The notes: generated from the letters alone by a model not told the origin. Shown: positions 1 to 11,858, numbered from the stretch's first letter. The stretch is DNA of 60,000 nt from Hydractinia symbiolongicarpus (GCF_029227915.1 NC_079879.1:26170501-26230500); one strand, 5' to 3'. Translations and numbers: made by a program.

Positions 1-550
1 CGACATGGGAAAGTGCAGTTTAGTGGCATCATTGTTACGGTCAAAGCCTTCTTAATTTTCGACTTGTGCTAATAAGCCTCATATTCGAGCAAAGGTTAAT
101 TAGTACAAAATTAAAAAAACTGTTGTAGCAGGTTGTTTGTTTGATGTATGAATATGAAAATTTCACAATTTATCAATTTTTATGTGAGGATTTCGAAAAA
201 TTTTATTCGTTTTCTTTAAAAAAAGTTGAAATAGAGCTGTGGCACATCAAAGAAAATAAATTCGGGAAAGGTGTATTATTTTTTTTAAATAAATTTTACA
301 GATGGCCACAAAACAGATGTTTACTATTTCTAAGTAAAAATCAAATATATATGTGTATTTACTCTTTGGGGCAACTTCTAACGGTCAAAATACTTTAACT
401 TTTTTAAAAAATTTTGGAATTAGAATGCATTGAAATGTTCTTGACATAGGGTTACTACTGAGTGGGAACAAACAGTTAAATTAATGAAAGGTTGCTGAGT
501 ACTACGTTTTTAAAATCTGTTTTCTGGAATCAAATATACCTTTGGACAGT

Positions 551-637
551 AGATGTAATCAAATATACCTTTCGACAGTAGATGTAATAAAGCATACCTT
601 TCGACAATAGATGTAATCAAGTAAAGCAATAAAATGA
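551..637. repeat. 29-bp tandem triplication spanning a splice donor
   Basis: The motif AGATGTAAT recurs at 551, 580 and 609, exactly 29 bp apart. On the minus strand each copy contains the end of ACP6 exon 4 and an AAAG|GTAT donor site. The first copy in transcript order has the donor at 596-597. The other two would be used only as alternative donors and would change the reading frame, because 29 is not a multiple of three. Confidence 0.8.
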
Positions 638-3273
638 AGAGGCTTATCATCTTCACCACCAATCAATTTATGGATTTTTTCTTGGTCTTCCTTATGTCCA
701 GGCAAGCAATCATGATTCCTCATAACATAATTTGCCCATATTTTTAAATTATTGCACTGTCCCCAATTTGGGTAGATATCTTCTTCTGTTGGTGGTTTGG
801 TAAACATTTGCACAGGTTCTATAATCAAAAATCTATTTACTTATCACTGTAATTACAAAATATCCATTAGTTTTAAGTCATTAATACTGTCCACTTGCTT
901 TATAAAGTTTATATATACAAAATGTGTTTGTAAATTACAGTGGTACTTTACCTGGGATGTTTTCTTTGCCATAGAGCCCAGCTAACAGTGAAGTAGCTGA
1001 TAAAATTGTTCTTTTAATATTTGAACTTCTGACACTAAAAAGAATATTTGGTTTAATCAGCAACTTCCATGTTAGATCAACTGTAAAATGTTTTATTGTC
1101 AAGCGTTTTATCCAGCGTCCCATTTAAAAATTACAAAATGATTCATGAAAAATTACCAAAAAGACAACAAGCAAATGGATTCTAAAAACAGCTAAAAAAC
1201 TAGATGAATACTTGTTTTCGTATAATTAGCATTTCATAATCTCCCAGTCTTCAATTTTAAGTATTATTACATAATATGTGCAGCAGTTTGCAATCGGGTA
1301 GTTTTGAAATAATTTTTTTTTTCAAAAACAGATGGATGGAAAGGATGTACACCTTGCTTACCAACAGCTTTTGTTATCTTTTTTATGCTGGGGAAAAGTG
1401 AGGGGCGTCTAAAGTCAAAATAATGTGCAATTAGAAATAATTTTCTGATGCTCTGAAAATATTTACTTGTATTTTATCAAACTGACCTGGACTCAAAGGG
1501 CTAAATTACCGTTGGTAAAATAAAAAAAGCAAGACACAATCCTTTCCACCCCACCACCACAGCATATACTGCCATTTGGTGTCTAAAAGTTAATTCAGAT
1601 TTTACTTTAATAAATCTTTTTATTTAATTTTTGTTTAAACCAATCAGTCTAGTTCGTTAAATTCTTAAACCAATCATTTATTCCTCAAAATCATAACAAA
1701 TATCTATATTTTAATGCCAATATATACGTCTGTCTTGCAAAATGGTAACCACAGCAGTGAGACGCACAAAAATGCGGTAAATGAAGGACAGGCAAAACCG
1801 ACCACCGACTAGTAGAATGTTTTTTTACACTAGACAAACTTGTGATATTTTGTAAAACACAATCTAGAATGAAAATGTAGTATAAAAAACACTATAATAA
1901 ATATTATTTCCTATTTTAAAGTGTTTATAAGTGCATCATTTTTTAATAAAAGTTAAATAATTGGCAACTTTCAAAAAATTGTTCTTTAATCTAATTGTAA
2001 AACCTTAACTGGAACACTGGTATCTAGAACTATACCACCTCATATGGATAAAATTCCAATTCACCGCACATTTATATGTTCCGAAAAATGATGACAACAA
2101 AATTTTATAAGGAACTTACTTATAAGGAATATGAAAACCAAAATAATATTTAATTTACAAACGCTTACTAAACTTCAGTTGGTGAGTACACAGGAGATAT
2201 CAAGTCATGTTTATGAATGTATTCTTTAGCTAGTAACTTGCCGACATTATACATTCCTTCTTTGCCAATTGCTGTTAACTGGCCTGTATAACAGCCACCC
2301 TAAAATAGGTATCTAATTACATAAACTAACCGATTTCTGTGACTATATTACATTTTACAAAGAAAAAAACTCTTCATGTGTTAATTACATTGGCATAGTA
2401 AAAATTTCTATGACACAACAAAAAAACAAAAACGTTCTTGTTGAATTACCATGATTAATTGCAAAAACCTAATTTTGCAATTTAAAGAAATCGAATTTTT
2501 GTGTCATGATTTCACAGAAAATTACAAAAATCATGTAGAAGTTGAAATCTTAAAATATATCCTAAAGCTTACCTTCTTTGGTGAAAAAAGTTTATCTGAA
2601 TTAAACTTAAATTAATGTGCAGATTAGGAAAAAGTTATTTATTTTGCTTAAAACTTGCAACTTTACCTGACAAATCAAAGTCGTAAAAACGAGCAGCCTT
2701 GATTTAACAATTCATATTTCTTTGGTAACACATTGATAAGAAATATTTTTTCAGAAGTGAGAAAATGCGATCTTATGATTTTGATAAGGCGACTAGAAAA
2801 ATTTGGAACAGCATAAATATTGTTAACTTATTTTGAATTGGAAGGTAAGCTTTAAAAGTTATGCATTCAATAGGACAAAACACTCAACGTTAAAAAAAAT
2901 TGCTGTTAAACACAAAGAAAATGAGTACCCGCAATGTTCCACGGTTTAAGTATACACTTTCTGCTTCTGATTTTGAAGCTTCCATGCCATTGTCTAGCAT
3001 TAATTTATATCTAACATCCACTTTCGAGTTTTTTTGCATTAAAGATTCAGCATCCCAGATTGACTCTTCAATATTAGGAATATCATAAGAATAATTTAAG
3101 TTTACTAGTGGTGTCCGTGCACCATGTCGAAAGATAACTTGAACCTGTTGTAAGCACATTTCATTTTCAGCTGCTTGAACATGAGTGGAAAAAAGATTCT
3201 TTCTGTTCTTGCAATAAATAACAATAGATAAAATTGGTGTCCCAAAAGACAAGGTTTTTGCAAGATGGAACAT
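598..3273 (-). CDS. ACP6: ACP6-like lysophosphatidic/histidine acid phosphatase, 5' four coding exons (partial)
   Basis: Four coding exons on the minus strand: 2929-3273, 2169-2299, 952-1034 and 598-818. They sum to 780 bp (260 codons) with consistent phase and GT-AG junctions. Residues 49-55 read RHGARTP, the catalytic RHGxRxP motif of histidine acid phosphatases. The exon 1-2 junction reads TLRGGCYTGQLTAIG and exon 3 reads VRSSNIKRTILSATSLLAG; both align closely with vertebrate ACP6, from memory of that family. ACP6 hydrolyses lysophosphatidic acid to monoacylglycerol and is mitochondrial in mammals. The N-terminus here (residues 1-33) is hydrophobic with several Lys/Arg and no acidic residues, which would fit a transit peptide or signal anchor. 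The second catalytic motif (HD) and the C-terminal ~160 residues must lie left of the window. The start is the ATG at 3271-3273; upstream in-frame codons lack another ATG. A 29-bp triplication sits at the exon 4 donor. Confidence 0.88.
1163..1416 (+). repeat. Dispersed repeat R1, copy a (in ACP6 intron 2)
   Basis: This ~250-bp segment resembles 33503-33736 in the same orientation. Shared landmarks in order are TGGATTCT, AAAACAGCT, ATACTTGT, ATTCTCCCAG-like text, GTGCA..AGT, AACAGATGGATGG-like text, a poly-T run, ATGCTGG and an end near GTGGGACGTTTAAA. A short inverted piece of its end recurs at 4655-4685. No coding potential is evident, so it is probably a non-autonomous transposon or SINE-like repeat. 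Confidence 0.6.
1701..1816 (+). repeat. Dispersed repeat R2, short copy a
   Basis: The left part reads ATATACGTCTGTC.TGCAAAATGGTA and the right part ends CCACCGACTAGT. The same two ends occur in order at 38661-38796, and diverged versions bracket 30301-31026. The short copies look like internal deletion derivatives. Confidence 0.6.
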
Positions 3274-3299
3274 GGTTAAAGCTAAAAAACACAAGAAAA

Positions 3300-6200
3300 A
3301 TTATTATTAATCAATGTTAGCCAAGCTAAATGTGACAAATCAATATTTATTTAAATCCAAACAGACTTCCTGAAAAACCCAATGTAACTTGTCGAAAACT
3401 ATTAAAACAAAATAAAGAAGGCAAAGTAGATCACTTGAAAAAAATTAAAACATGATTGCAAAAAACAAAAAAAAAACCCTCTGTAAGGCATTTAAAGACT
3501 GTCTTAACGGGATCACCCAAACAAAAACAATTTGTGGATCGCTTGAAAAAGCATTGGAAACTGGATTGTTAAAAGCAAAATTGTCGTAGATCGTGTACAA
3601 ATCACGAGAATTGTATTAAGGAAAGCACAAACATGACTAATGGAAGGTTTCATAAGAAACATCACAACTGGTTTGTAGAATGTGGAAATATAATCATTGA
3701 GTATTTCAGCAATTTTAAAGCAAGAATGTTTTTATAACTTTTTTAGTAAAATATTGAGATTGTATATATTTTTCATTTCACAATGCAGCAACAGTTAAGC
3801 TTCATTGGTTTTCTCTGCTTATTTTAGGACTCAATATAGAGATTTTAAGCAGGATGAGTTATTATGATTATTCACACAAAATACAGTGAATTTTGCGTTT
3901 TCATTATTTTAGAACAAGTTATGGTTACTTCATAGGTAATTACTTTAATGATCTTGCCAGAGCTATGTTGCAAGTGGTTTAACAATAGTTTTGCAATAAA
4001 ACAATACAGTAATTTTTTTCTCATAACAGTGAGTTTTTTTGAAAAACTTATTGAAAATAAAATCTCATTAGGTATTAGCACGATGGTTAATGGCTTGTTA
4101 ATTACCTGAAATATTAAAATAAATCAAGCCCAAAACTATTGTTATTAAAAAAGCTTTATGCGCATGTTTTATTTTATCTTTTTAGGACCACTTTTACATC
4201 TGATTACATTAAAGGGGATTACCCTGTAAAGAAGCCGTATTAGCCTTCTAGGGTATTGTTTTATAAATTTTCAAAGCAATCTACAAGTGGGACTCTAGAC
4301 GTGAGACTTTGGGCGTGGAACTCTGACACTGGGATAAGAGACCCTGATTTTGGGACGTGGGACACAGGATACAAAATATGGATGATGCAAAATACTGATG
4401 CTATAACAAAAAATATCATAAAGTCAGCCCTGTTTATAATTTTTGTTCTATAAAAAAGTGTTCCTACTGTCATCATGAGTGTGATGAAAAGTGTTTAAAA
4501 CACTTACATTTTAAACATTTACAAGATAATAACAGTGATTACCTTGGAAAAGTTTTGTTTTCACTGTTTGTATTCGAATTAGTTTGGGTTGTTTAGTCTC
4601 TCAACAATCCAACATTTTTTTTCTTTTTTACGCTCAGTTCTTGGTTTGAGGTTCACGAGTTTAAACGTCCCCCACTTGTCTCAAACAAAAAAAAATAAGG
4701 CAGGAAAGTAAAGCTCGCAGGTCACAAAAAAATACAAATTCTTGTCGAAAAACGAGTCGAGTATGTCGAAAAACAAGTAGCTACTAATGAACTAGCCAAT
4801 AGTAATTTATCTATGATGTTCCCAGGCCACATCTAGATGATGGTTTACTTCGTTACAGAGTGCCGAAATTTTTGCTAACCAACCTTACTTTTCTAATTCG
4901 AACCTTGAAAAAAAAACACTTGCCAACTCAAATTGTAAACAACAAAAGCTGTGTCTATGTGGGCATTCTTGTACGTTTTCTACACTTTTGCAGAGTTTTC
5001 CATGAGGAAAGTAGTAAAGAGTTATTGCTTATATTCATCACCTGCTATAAGCTTATCTTCAGTATATATCTCTTACGAATATTAAAAAACAAAACAAAAA
5101 CAACTGCGCATATATATAAATATATAAAACTGCTTTGTAGATATAAAATCCTGAGCAGCGAATAAGACAGTGAAACCATCTGGTAAATGATGCACAAGCC
5201 CTTCCACAAAGGAATTTATTTAAATTCTCAAAACAAATCAAGCAAGTATATAAAAAAATATTATTTTTGTAATACTTTAGGTTGATTTTCGATTACGTTT
5301 TTCTAAGTGTGAGGTAAGCTTGAAATTTTAGAATAAAAGCAAAAAATCTGAAAAATTTGTTTAACTCATCACCATACACTTCAGGTCAACATAGGGTTAA
5401 GATAGCTCAAGACAGATGAGATAAGAGTCAGTGTTCAACTTATGACCGAAAGGTCTTTGTAGGCTGCTGTCTTGGCAAAATAATTTAGATATTTCTGTAA
5501 GATTACATGGGAACTTTAAGGGAGCTTTAAACTCTTTAGAACTACCTTTTCGCTCTCTACTGGAAACAACACACAAGTTCACAGTTTTAAATTACTATTT
5601 TTAAATAAATGTATCTTGTGTTAAAATGTTCCTATTGAGAATTGTAAAAGGATCGGAAGTAAACTGTGATGAATTTTACTGGTTGGACTGAATTAATTTT
5701 ATAAGCAGGGTCACTGGCAATAACATACTAAAGTTTCATTTACTCTGTTTACAAAATTAATGAGGGTAACCATATAAATCACTAAAATAAAATGAATTTT
5801 ACTGGTGGGACCTACAATTGCTGCATGGGCAGATTTTAGGAGAAAAAGCTTTATTAGCAGCAAAAATAAACAAAACACGATATAGTACCTGGATATGTAT
5901 AGCTAGCTAGTTAAATGCTAGATAAAAAATTGTTATGGCATGGATGAATGAGACTGGTGGGTGTATTGGGTGGCATGCATGGCCATGAAGACAGTATTGT
6001 GGATGATCATCTTGGAGCATCACTTCAAAAGGAGTATTCAGAGTGAATTAAACAGATAAATTATTTATAGCTATAGCGTTGTCTACCTAGAATTTTGCAA
6101 AATGGACTGTTTATAGATCATCTAGAAAATGGTGCATTTTATGTATTCTAAAACCTCATTGCAACTTTGATGTTTGAAAGGGTAGGATAAATTGTCCTCT

Positions 6201-6860
6201 TCATAGCCCTGGGTTAACCCAAACCATGTAAGGAAAATTAGAGAGAATGCACACTGTGGGGGCCGTTGGATGTTGCAGGGACTTTGCCGGTAGAGCGCTG
6301 GACCCTAAGTCTGCGTTGATAAAAAAAAGTAGCATTAAATACTCTGGGACTTTTAATCTCTAAGCCATGGCGTCTCTTAAAAAAATAATAGAGAAGATAT
6401 ATGCCTCAATATCTGTGAGGCTAGCCATGTAACATATGCACACATCAGTCTCCCCCTCCTCTAGATTGTGGCAATCTAGGGCTTGAACTTCGTTGTTGTT
6501 GTTCCGTGTTTTATTAAAAAGGATCACATGGTGTTTAAAGTGCAAAATGGTAACCAAAACTTTGGATAAACGTGCTCACTACATCAAAGTTTATTATGTA
6601 TTTGTATTAAAGTAGTATTCGTCAATATTTTAGTCTGGTTTGTTTCGCTAAATTAGAAGAATATAATAATTAATATATAGAGAAGAAGCGAAAGGGAGGA
6701 TCTGGCAGAACTTTTCTTACCACCAGGAAATTAGCTATAGCTATAGTATAGCTAAGCCAGAAAAATTAGTGGCCTATTTGAATTTATCAGCAAAAATTAT
6801 TAACTACGAAATTTTGAATACTGTAGCTTAACTATCTATCGTGCCTCTTTTATGGGAAAT
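3300..6860. other. Intergenic stretch, no gene recognised
   Basis: AT-rich DNA between the ACP6 start and the decayed Gypsy segment. The only structure I could support is a 14-bp G-rich minisatellite (4287-4370), an inverted fragment of repeat R1 (4655-4685) and a short tRNA-like stretch near 6285-6325. Short ORFs here have no recognisable similarity and low-complexity composition. Confidence 0.6.
4287..4370 (+). repeat. Degenerate 14-bp minisatellite, six units
   Basis: Six consecutive 14-base units fit exactly from 4287 to 4370, with approximate consensus GTGGGACTCTGGAC. The plus strand is purine/G-rich in contrast with its AT-rich surroundings. ORFs on both strands across this stretch are by-products of the repeat. 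Confidence 0.75.
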
Positions 6861-6867
6861 GCTTTTT

Positions 6868-6920
6868 GTTGTGTTTACGTTCAGAATGGGTTCCTGAACC
6901 AGAGCAGTGGATATTCTGTC
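6868..6920 (+). repeat. Dispersed repeat R3, copy a
   Basis: About 53 bases (TGTTGTGTTTAC..., GAACCAGAGCAGTGG, ATTCT) match 23803-23856 in the same orientation with roughly 85 percent identity by eye. It lies just left of the decayed Gypsy remnant, so it may derive from that family's LTR. This link is inference. Confidence 0.45.
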
Positions 6921-7329
6921 CTTCATAACACAGAGGCTTCAGGTAACATCTCCCCCTTGTTTTCAGGAAGTTGTGGTGTATACACTGATGTTCTATGAAT
7001 AAAGTATATATCCCACACCCTCACGAAAAAAATCATGTTCCTATAATATGCAACATAAAATAACAAACTATTTTCTTGTTGTTGTTGCTGTTTCTTTACA
7101 GGTCTTGGTAGTCAATAGGTCTTTTTGGCTTCACTCGTCTGCTATGGAACTTTCTTATCGAAAATATTGTTTATAAACAAATCCTCACCAGAATCGTTGT
7201 TGCCATATGGAATCGTTGCATTTGAGTTGCTGTCTTCTTCATGTTTCTGTAGCTAGAGTTCATTGATCGTTAAACCCTGTGTATGTGTTGTACTAATTGT
7301 CACCATTGGTTCAGATTCTTTCAATGTCA

Positions 7330-7871
7330 GCGTGTGAACCATTTGAATGTCTGACATTTCATGATTCCTGAATATATTCGATTGAGCATGTCCTTTTGCA
7401 TTTTTGCTGGTATTACTACCCTGTCACACCTAATATCAATCTGTTAATTTCTGTTAGTTCCTCTCCACTGTCCCAAGGTTGTACTTCTAGGTGACATCTT
7501 GATCTTGTGCTGGGCTATTCTGTTTTTATTTGTTTTAGGAGTTGCTGCAGTGTAACATCTTAAGCATTTTCCTGCTGTTTTTTTTTTAATCTTTTGATTC
7601 CTGGCTGACATTGCCATGATGATGGAATGAACATGTGTGATATATATTGTTTAATGTTATTTTTTGCTGACTGTGGTTGTTGCATTGGTGCTCTCGAGAA
7701 GACATCTGCATCCAACATATCATTTTCTTTCACATATTCTACTGTAAAGTTAATTGTTTTGTTCCCATGGGGATAGCACTCCCACACCTCCACATATGCG
7801 GTTTTGCGGTTTTTAGGTCTTAATCGCATGGGTAAAATCAAAAGTGCACTATGTAAATTATAATATTGCAA
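7330..7871 (-). pseudogene. Decayed Ty3/Gypsy pol fragment
   Basis: A 103-codon open stretch (7560-7871, minus) contains FTVEYVKENDMLDADVFSRAP, which resembles the end of the Gypsy RNase H domain (YVxGxDNxxADALSRxP). About 130 bp further along the same strand a second patch reads CDRVVIPAKMQKDMLNRIYSG followed by IMKCQ, which resembles the segment before the Gypsy integrase HHCC finger. Stops interrupt the stretch between and after these patches. I read this as a short, old pol remnant and not a host gene. No LTRs could be delimited. Confidence 0.55.
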
Positions 7872-8230
7872 GACTGTTGTTTAACAATACATACAAAAAA
7901 AGGCAGGATATGTTTGTCGTAACACCCTTCCCCTTTATGGACTTGAACTTGAATATTACCAACTATACTATATTTTCAAAAAATATTGTGCACATCCTAG
8001 ACTGCGCAAAAATCATTAAAACAACACTAAAATTTTCACTAAAATAATTTTTCTAACGTTTGAAACAACACAAGTATATTCTGTATAACTTTCGAAACAA
8101 CACACCCAAAAAATTGCTGCATCACTTAACAAGTTTTTGAGCATGCAAGTATTTTTTTCTTTTCACCATGACAGCTACAGTACCGTCTGAAAGTAATCTA
8201 CTGCGGACGCGAAACTCGCATGAATAGTTA
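7872..8230. other. Intergenic gap, nothing recognised
   Basis: This stretch lies between the Gypsy remnant and the LINE 3' end. There is a small duplicated phrase (GAAACAACACA at about 8063 and 8093). No gene, RNA or repeat family was recognised. Confidence 0.5.
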
Positions 8231-8256
8231 CATCATTCATCATCATCATTCTCGGC

Positions 8257-11200
8257 TTAACATCCGTTTTCCATGCTAGCATGGGTTGGACGGGGTATAT
8301 TAATGACCCTCTTCCAATCTGATCTAGACTGTGTTAGATCTAAACTCAACTTCCTCTGTATCAAGTCTGTCCTTATAACCTCCTGCCAAGTCTTTCTTGG
8401 TCTGCCTCTGCGCTTTGCCCCAGGAACTATCAAGTCTCTACACTTTCTTACCCAATTATCCTCCTTCATTCTTTCCAAGTGCCCCAGCCAATTCAATCTT
8501 CTTATCTGGATAACATCTTTAATTCTACAGAGACTTAGCCTGCTTCTTAGCTCATCTGAACTCTTTCTGTCTCTCAGACTGGCGTTATACATCCACCTAA
8601 CCATTCTCATATCAATCCTTTTTAAACGATCAAGATCTTCCTGCTTCACTGCCCATGTCTCACTACCGTACAACATAACACTTCTTACACAGGCCTCATA
8701 CAGCCTACCTTTTACCTCAATTGACAGGACTCTGCTAGTCAACAAAGGAAGTAACTCTCTGAACTTTTTCCAAGCAGAACCTATCCTGCAAGTAACACTT
8801 CTTCCAACACCCCCTTCACTGCCCAACATATCACCTAAGTAACAGAAGTTCTTAACTATCTCTAACGAGCCACTGTTGTACATCATTAAAGCTGGAAATA
8901 CTTCATTCTCTATAGTCTCACCTTTGCAACGCTTGCATGCAAACTGAATGTCAGCTCATAACCTTCCACTAATACTACTGCACTTCTTATGTACCCAATG
9001 CTAGCAAGTCTGACAAAAAATTGAGTTACTACCAACCCCTTTCCTGCAAACTCCACAAGGCCACTTTCCAACTACAAGGTCACACTTGGCTGCAATGCTA
9101 CTAATCATGACTTTAGACTTTGCTGTGTTTACCTTTAGCCCTTTCTCTTCTAGTCCTTTCTTCCACTTCTCAAACTTTTCAACTAATTCTTCCATCGACT
9201 CTGCTATGAGAACCAAATCATCTGCATACCATAACTCCCATGGACAACCTGTTCTGAACTCCATCGACAGCGCTTCTAAGACTAGGATAAACAACAAAGG
9301 ACTAAGTACAGAACCCTGATGTACACCAACATTTACACTAAGTTCATCACTAAGCGAATTGTTAATCCTGACACGACTTCTAGCATTGCTGTACATAGAC
9401 TGTACCATCGTAACTAGCCACTCATCCACACCTAATTTTCTCATAGCCCACCAAATAACTTTACGTGGCACTCTATCAAAAGCTTTCTCTAAATCTACAA
9501 AGGCAAAATAGAGATTTTTTCTCTTTCCTAAATACTTTTCCTGAAGCTGTCTGAGTAAAAATATTGCATCTGTAGTGCCACGCCCTGGAACAAAACCAAA
9601 TTGCATCTTATCTACATCAATTCTTTCTCTAAGTAACTTATCAATCACTCTTTCAATAACTTTCATTACTTGATCAACCAACTTCAAACCTCTATAGTTA
9701 CCCCTTTCTAATGCATCACCCTTGCCCTTGAAACAATTCACTATTACACTCAACTGCCACTCACTCGGAATAGCACCATCCTTTATAATCTGGTTAGCAA
9801 GACTTGTAATAAGCTCAATTCCAATATATCCAGATGCTTTTACCATCTCTGCAACAATACCTGATACTCCTGCAGCCTTGCCAATCTTCAATTTCCTAAT
9901 AGCCTCCACTATCCATTCTGTCTTGATCTGCATAGCTGGCCCTTCTACAACATCATCATCAGACAAATTATCCTCGTCCCAATCAAACTCAGTGTTAAGC
10001 AACCTCTGATAATGATTCTTCCAAGCTACCCTTTTCTCCTCCTCTGCGCTAGCCAAAACACCTTCATCATTACGTATACACTTCTCACCTACAACATCTT
10101 GATTAGTCTTCTTCGTTTGCTTTGCTATCTTGAATACCTCATTGCGCTGGTCTTCCCTTCTTAACACATCTGCATATCTGTTTCTCTATGCTTCTGATTT
10201 TGCCTTATACACTGCTGTACGAGCGCGACGCTTAGGTTCTAAGTAAATATTTTTACTACCACCTGACTTCCACTCTTTCCAAAGTTTACTCTTTTCCTTT
10301 ATACACTGGTCAACCTCATTATTCCACCACCAGGTCTGTCTATGTCTAGCTGGTCCTTTCGTCCACCCACAGGTATCATCAGAAGCTTCTAGAAGACAAT
10401 TCTTCGAAGTAGTCCAAGTACTTTCAACATTGTCACTATCACATTGACCATTGTGGGCTAACTGCTAAACTTTTGCACTAAATTGTCTTGCTACAATCTC
10501 TTCCTTCAGCTTCCAGACTTTTCAACGGGGCCTGTACTTTCCCTTGGCTTTTTTAACACTCTTCAAGATAATATCACAAACCAGCAACCTATGCTGGGAA
10601 ACACACTCTTCCCCTGATATAACTTTCACGTCCTTCACCACTTTCTTGTCTGACTTTCTAACCAGGAAGTAATCTATCTGTGTCTTACAACCACCTGACT
10701 CATATGTTATCAGCCTCACCTGTCTCTTACTGAATGATGTGTTGCAAACCACCATGTCCGTTGCCATTCCAAACTCAAGCAATTTCTCCCCTTCCTTATT
10801 TCTGCTCCCAAATCCATAGCCTCCATGCACACCTCTATAACCTTCAGATGACTTCCCAACATGACCATTAAAGTCGCAGCCCACCATGACAAGTTCAGTG
10901 TCTCCAAACTTTGGTGTGACTGCTATTAACTCATCATAAAACTTATCTTTATCCTCCTCACTGAGTCCACACCGTGGAGCATAAACTGACAGAAAAGTGA
11001 CAATCCTATTACCTATCAAAAACTTTATTACTATAATACGACTATTAACACGCATAACATCTATTACTTTTTCTACCCACTTCTCTGCAACGAATATGCC
11101 AACTCCTTCATATCCATCACTATTACCAATCCAAAAAAGCTTATACCTTGCCCTCCTACCTTCCACAAATCTCACTGAAGCTCCTCTCCATCTGACTTCC

Positions 11201-11292
11201 TGAACACAACACATATCAACAGATCTACGTTCTAACATTTCAACTACTTCACCTGCTCTACCTCTCAGAGTACCAACATTTACACTAGCCAT
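8257..11292 (-). pseudogene. LINE EN-RT polyprotein, one frame with five stop codons
   Basis: Endonuclease motifs are present in order: NVGTLRGR, VQEVRWRG, SVYAPRCG, DFNGHVG, QIDYFLVRK and VSQHRLLVCDI (10525-11292). Reverse transcriptase motifs follow: FGFVPGRGTTDAIF, FVDLEKAFDRVPR, VHQGSVLSPLLF and the catalytic YADD (9004-10167). The C-terminal part has CGVCRKGVGSNSIFC, HWVHKKC, then WLGHLERM and KRRGRPRKTW (8257-8886). All parts lie in one frame. In-frame stops are at 10522-10524 (TGA), 10465-10467 (TAG), 10186-10188 (TAG), 9001-9003 (TAG) and 8956-8958 (TGA). I found no frameshift. The protein would be about 1010 residues. Confidence 0.85.
8266..8291 (-). repeat. Palindromic hairpin at LINE 3' end
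   Basis: CCATGCTAGCATGG (8271-8284) is a perfect 14-bp palindrome, embedded in a longer imperfect inverted repeat (CCGTTTT ... GGTTGGACGG). It contains the last codons and stop of the LINE frame and lies about 20 bp from the microsatellite tail. This position would suit a 3' RNA hairpin recognised by the element's reverse transcriptase (inference). Confidence 0.7.
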
Positions 11293-11653
11293 CCTCAACC
11301 TAGTGTTATCTACCTTGTGATGTGATAGCTGGGTAACGGTCTGACGATGCTCACACCTGTCCTACCGTGCGTGACACCTTTACTCCTTAGAGTTCCAGCC
11401 CCGTTTACGCAGTTTGTCTGATCAACTATTCTTACGGCCATTAATAAAGAGTTTTGGCATTGTTTTACAGCTGGATGCCCTTCCTAGCGCCAACCGTTCA
11501 CAGACCGAACTGGGTGTTTTTTAAAGTGACACCATCACCATGTGGCATTTCATGGGACTTCCACAATCGGCCCTTTAAACTAAGGTATGGTGGAGGATGT
11601 TCAACTCCTCTCTTGTCTCTTAAAGAGACCCTTCACCACGCAGAACAATAACA

Positions 11654-11858
11654 TTGCGATAGCTTTTGGTTTTTTTTAGAAAATAAATGAAAAGCGGCGA
11701 TAGAAATGTTTTTTTAGATCGCATTTTAAAAGTTTATAAATGAAAAGCTGCAATAGAAATGTTTTTTTAAATAGCATTCTAAAAGTTTAAAAACGAAAAG
11801 CGGCGATAGAAATGTTTTTTATGATCACATTTTAAAAGTTTATAAACGAAAAGCGGCA
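11654..11858 (-). repeat. 53-bp minisatellite, inverted left array (about 3.5 units)
   Basis: The phrase CGGCGATAGAAATG or a variant occurs at about 11695, 11748 and 11801, with partial units at each end. Spacing is 53 bp. These are the reverse complement of the units in the 12452-13090 array, so the two arrays could pair as long arms. Confidence 0.8.

Larger units (their letters stand above)
8231..11655 (-). mobile_element. RTE-like non-LTR retrotransposon (LINE), nearly full length
   Basis: The element runs right to left. Its 5' part (11655-11293) includes CTGGATGCCCTTCC and has no convincing coding. A single reading frame follows, from ATG 11290-11292 to a stop near 8257, encoding endonuclease, reverse transcriptase and a C-terminal Cys/His segment. 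The 3' end has a perfect 14-bp palindrome (8271-8284) followed by an ATG-rich microsatellite tail at 8231-8250. A microsatellite tail in place of poly-A and an EN-RT single ORF fit the RTE group; clade assignment is from memory of family traits. Target duplications were not resolved. The frame carries five stops, so this copy is inactive. Confidence 0.85.

Noticed and set aside
141-398. 85-codon ORF at the left edge
   Set aside because: Dominated by Phe, Lys, Tyr and Leu from AT-rich DNA, with no homology; probably part of ACP6 intron 4.
6285-6325. tRNA-like text GGTAGAGCGCTGGACC
   Set aside because: Resembles part of a tRNA D-arm to anticodon arm, but no complete cloverleaf or B box follows. 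At most a SINE remnant.
7560-7871. 103-aa ORF as a host gene
   Set aside because: Its conserved part matches the Gypsy RNase H end, and a nearby patch matches the Gypsy integrase; flanking frames are broken.
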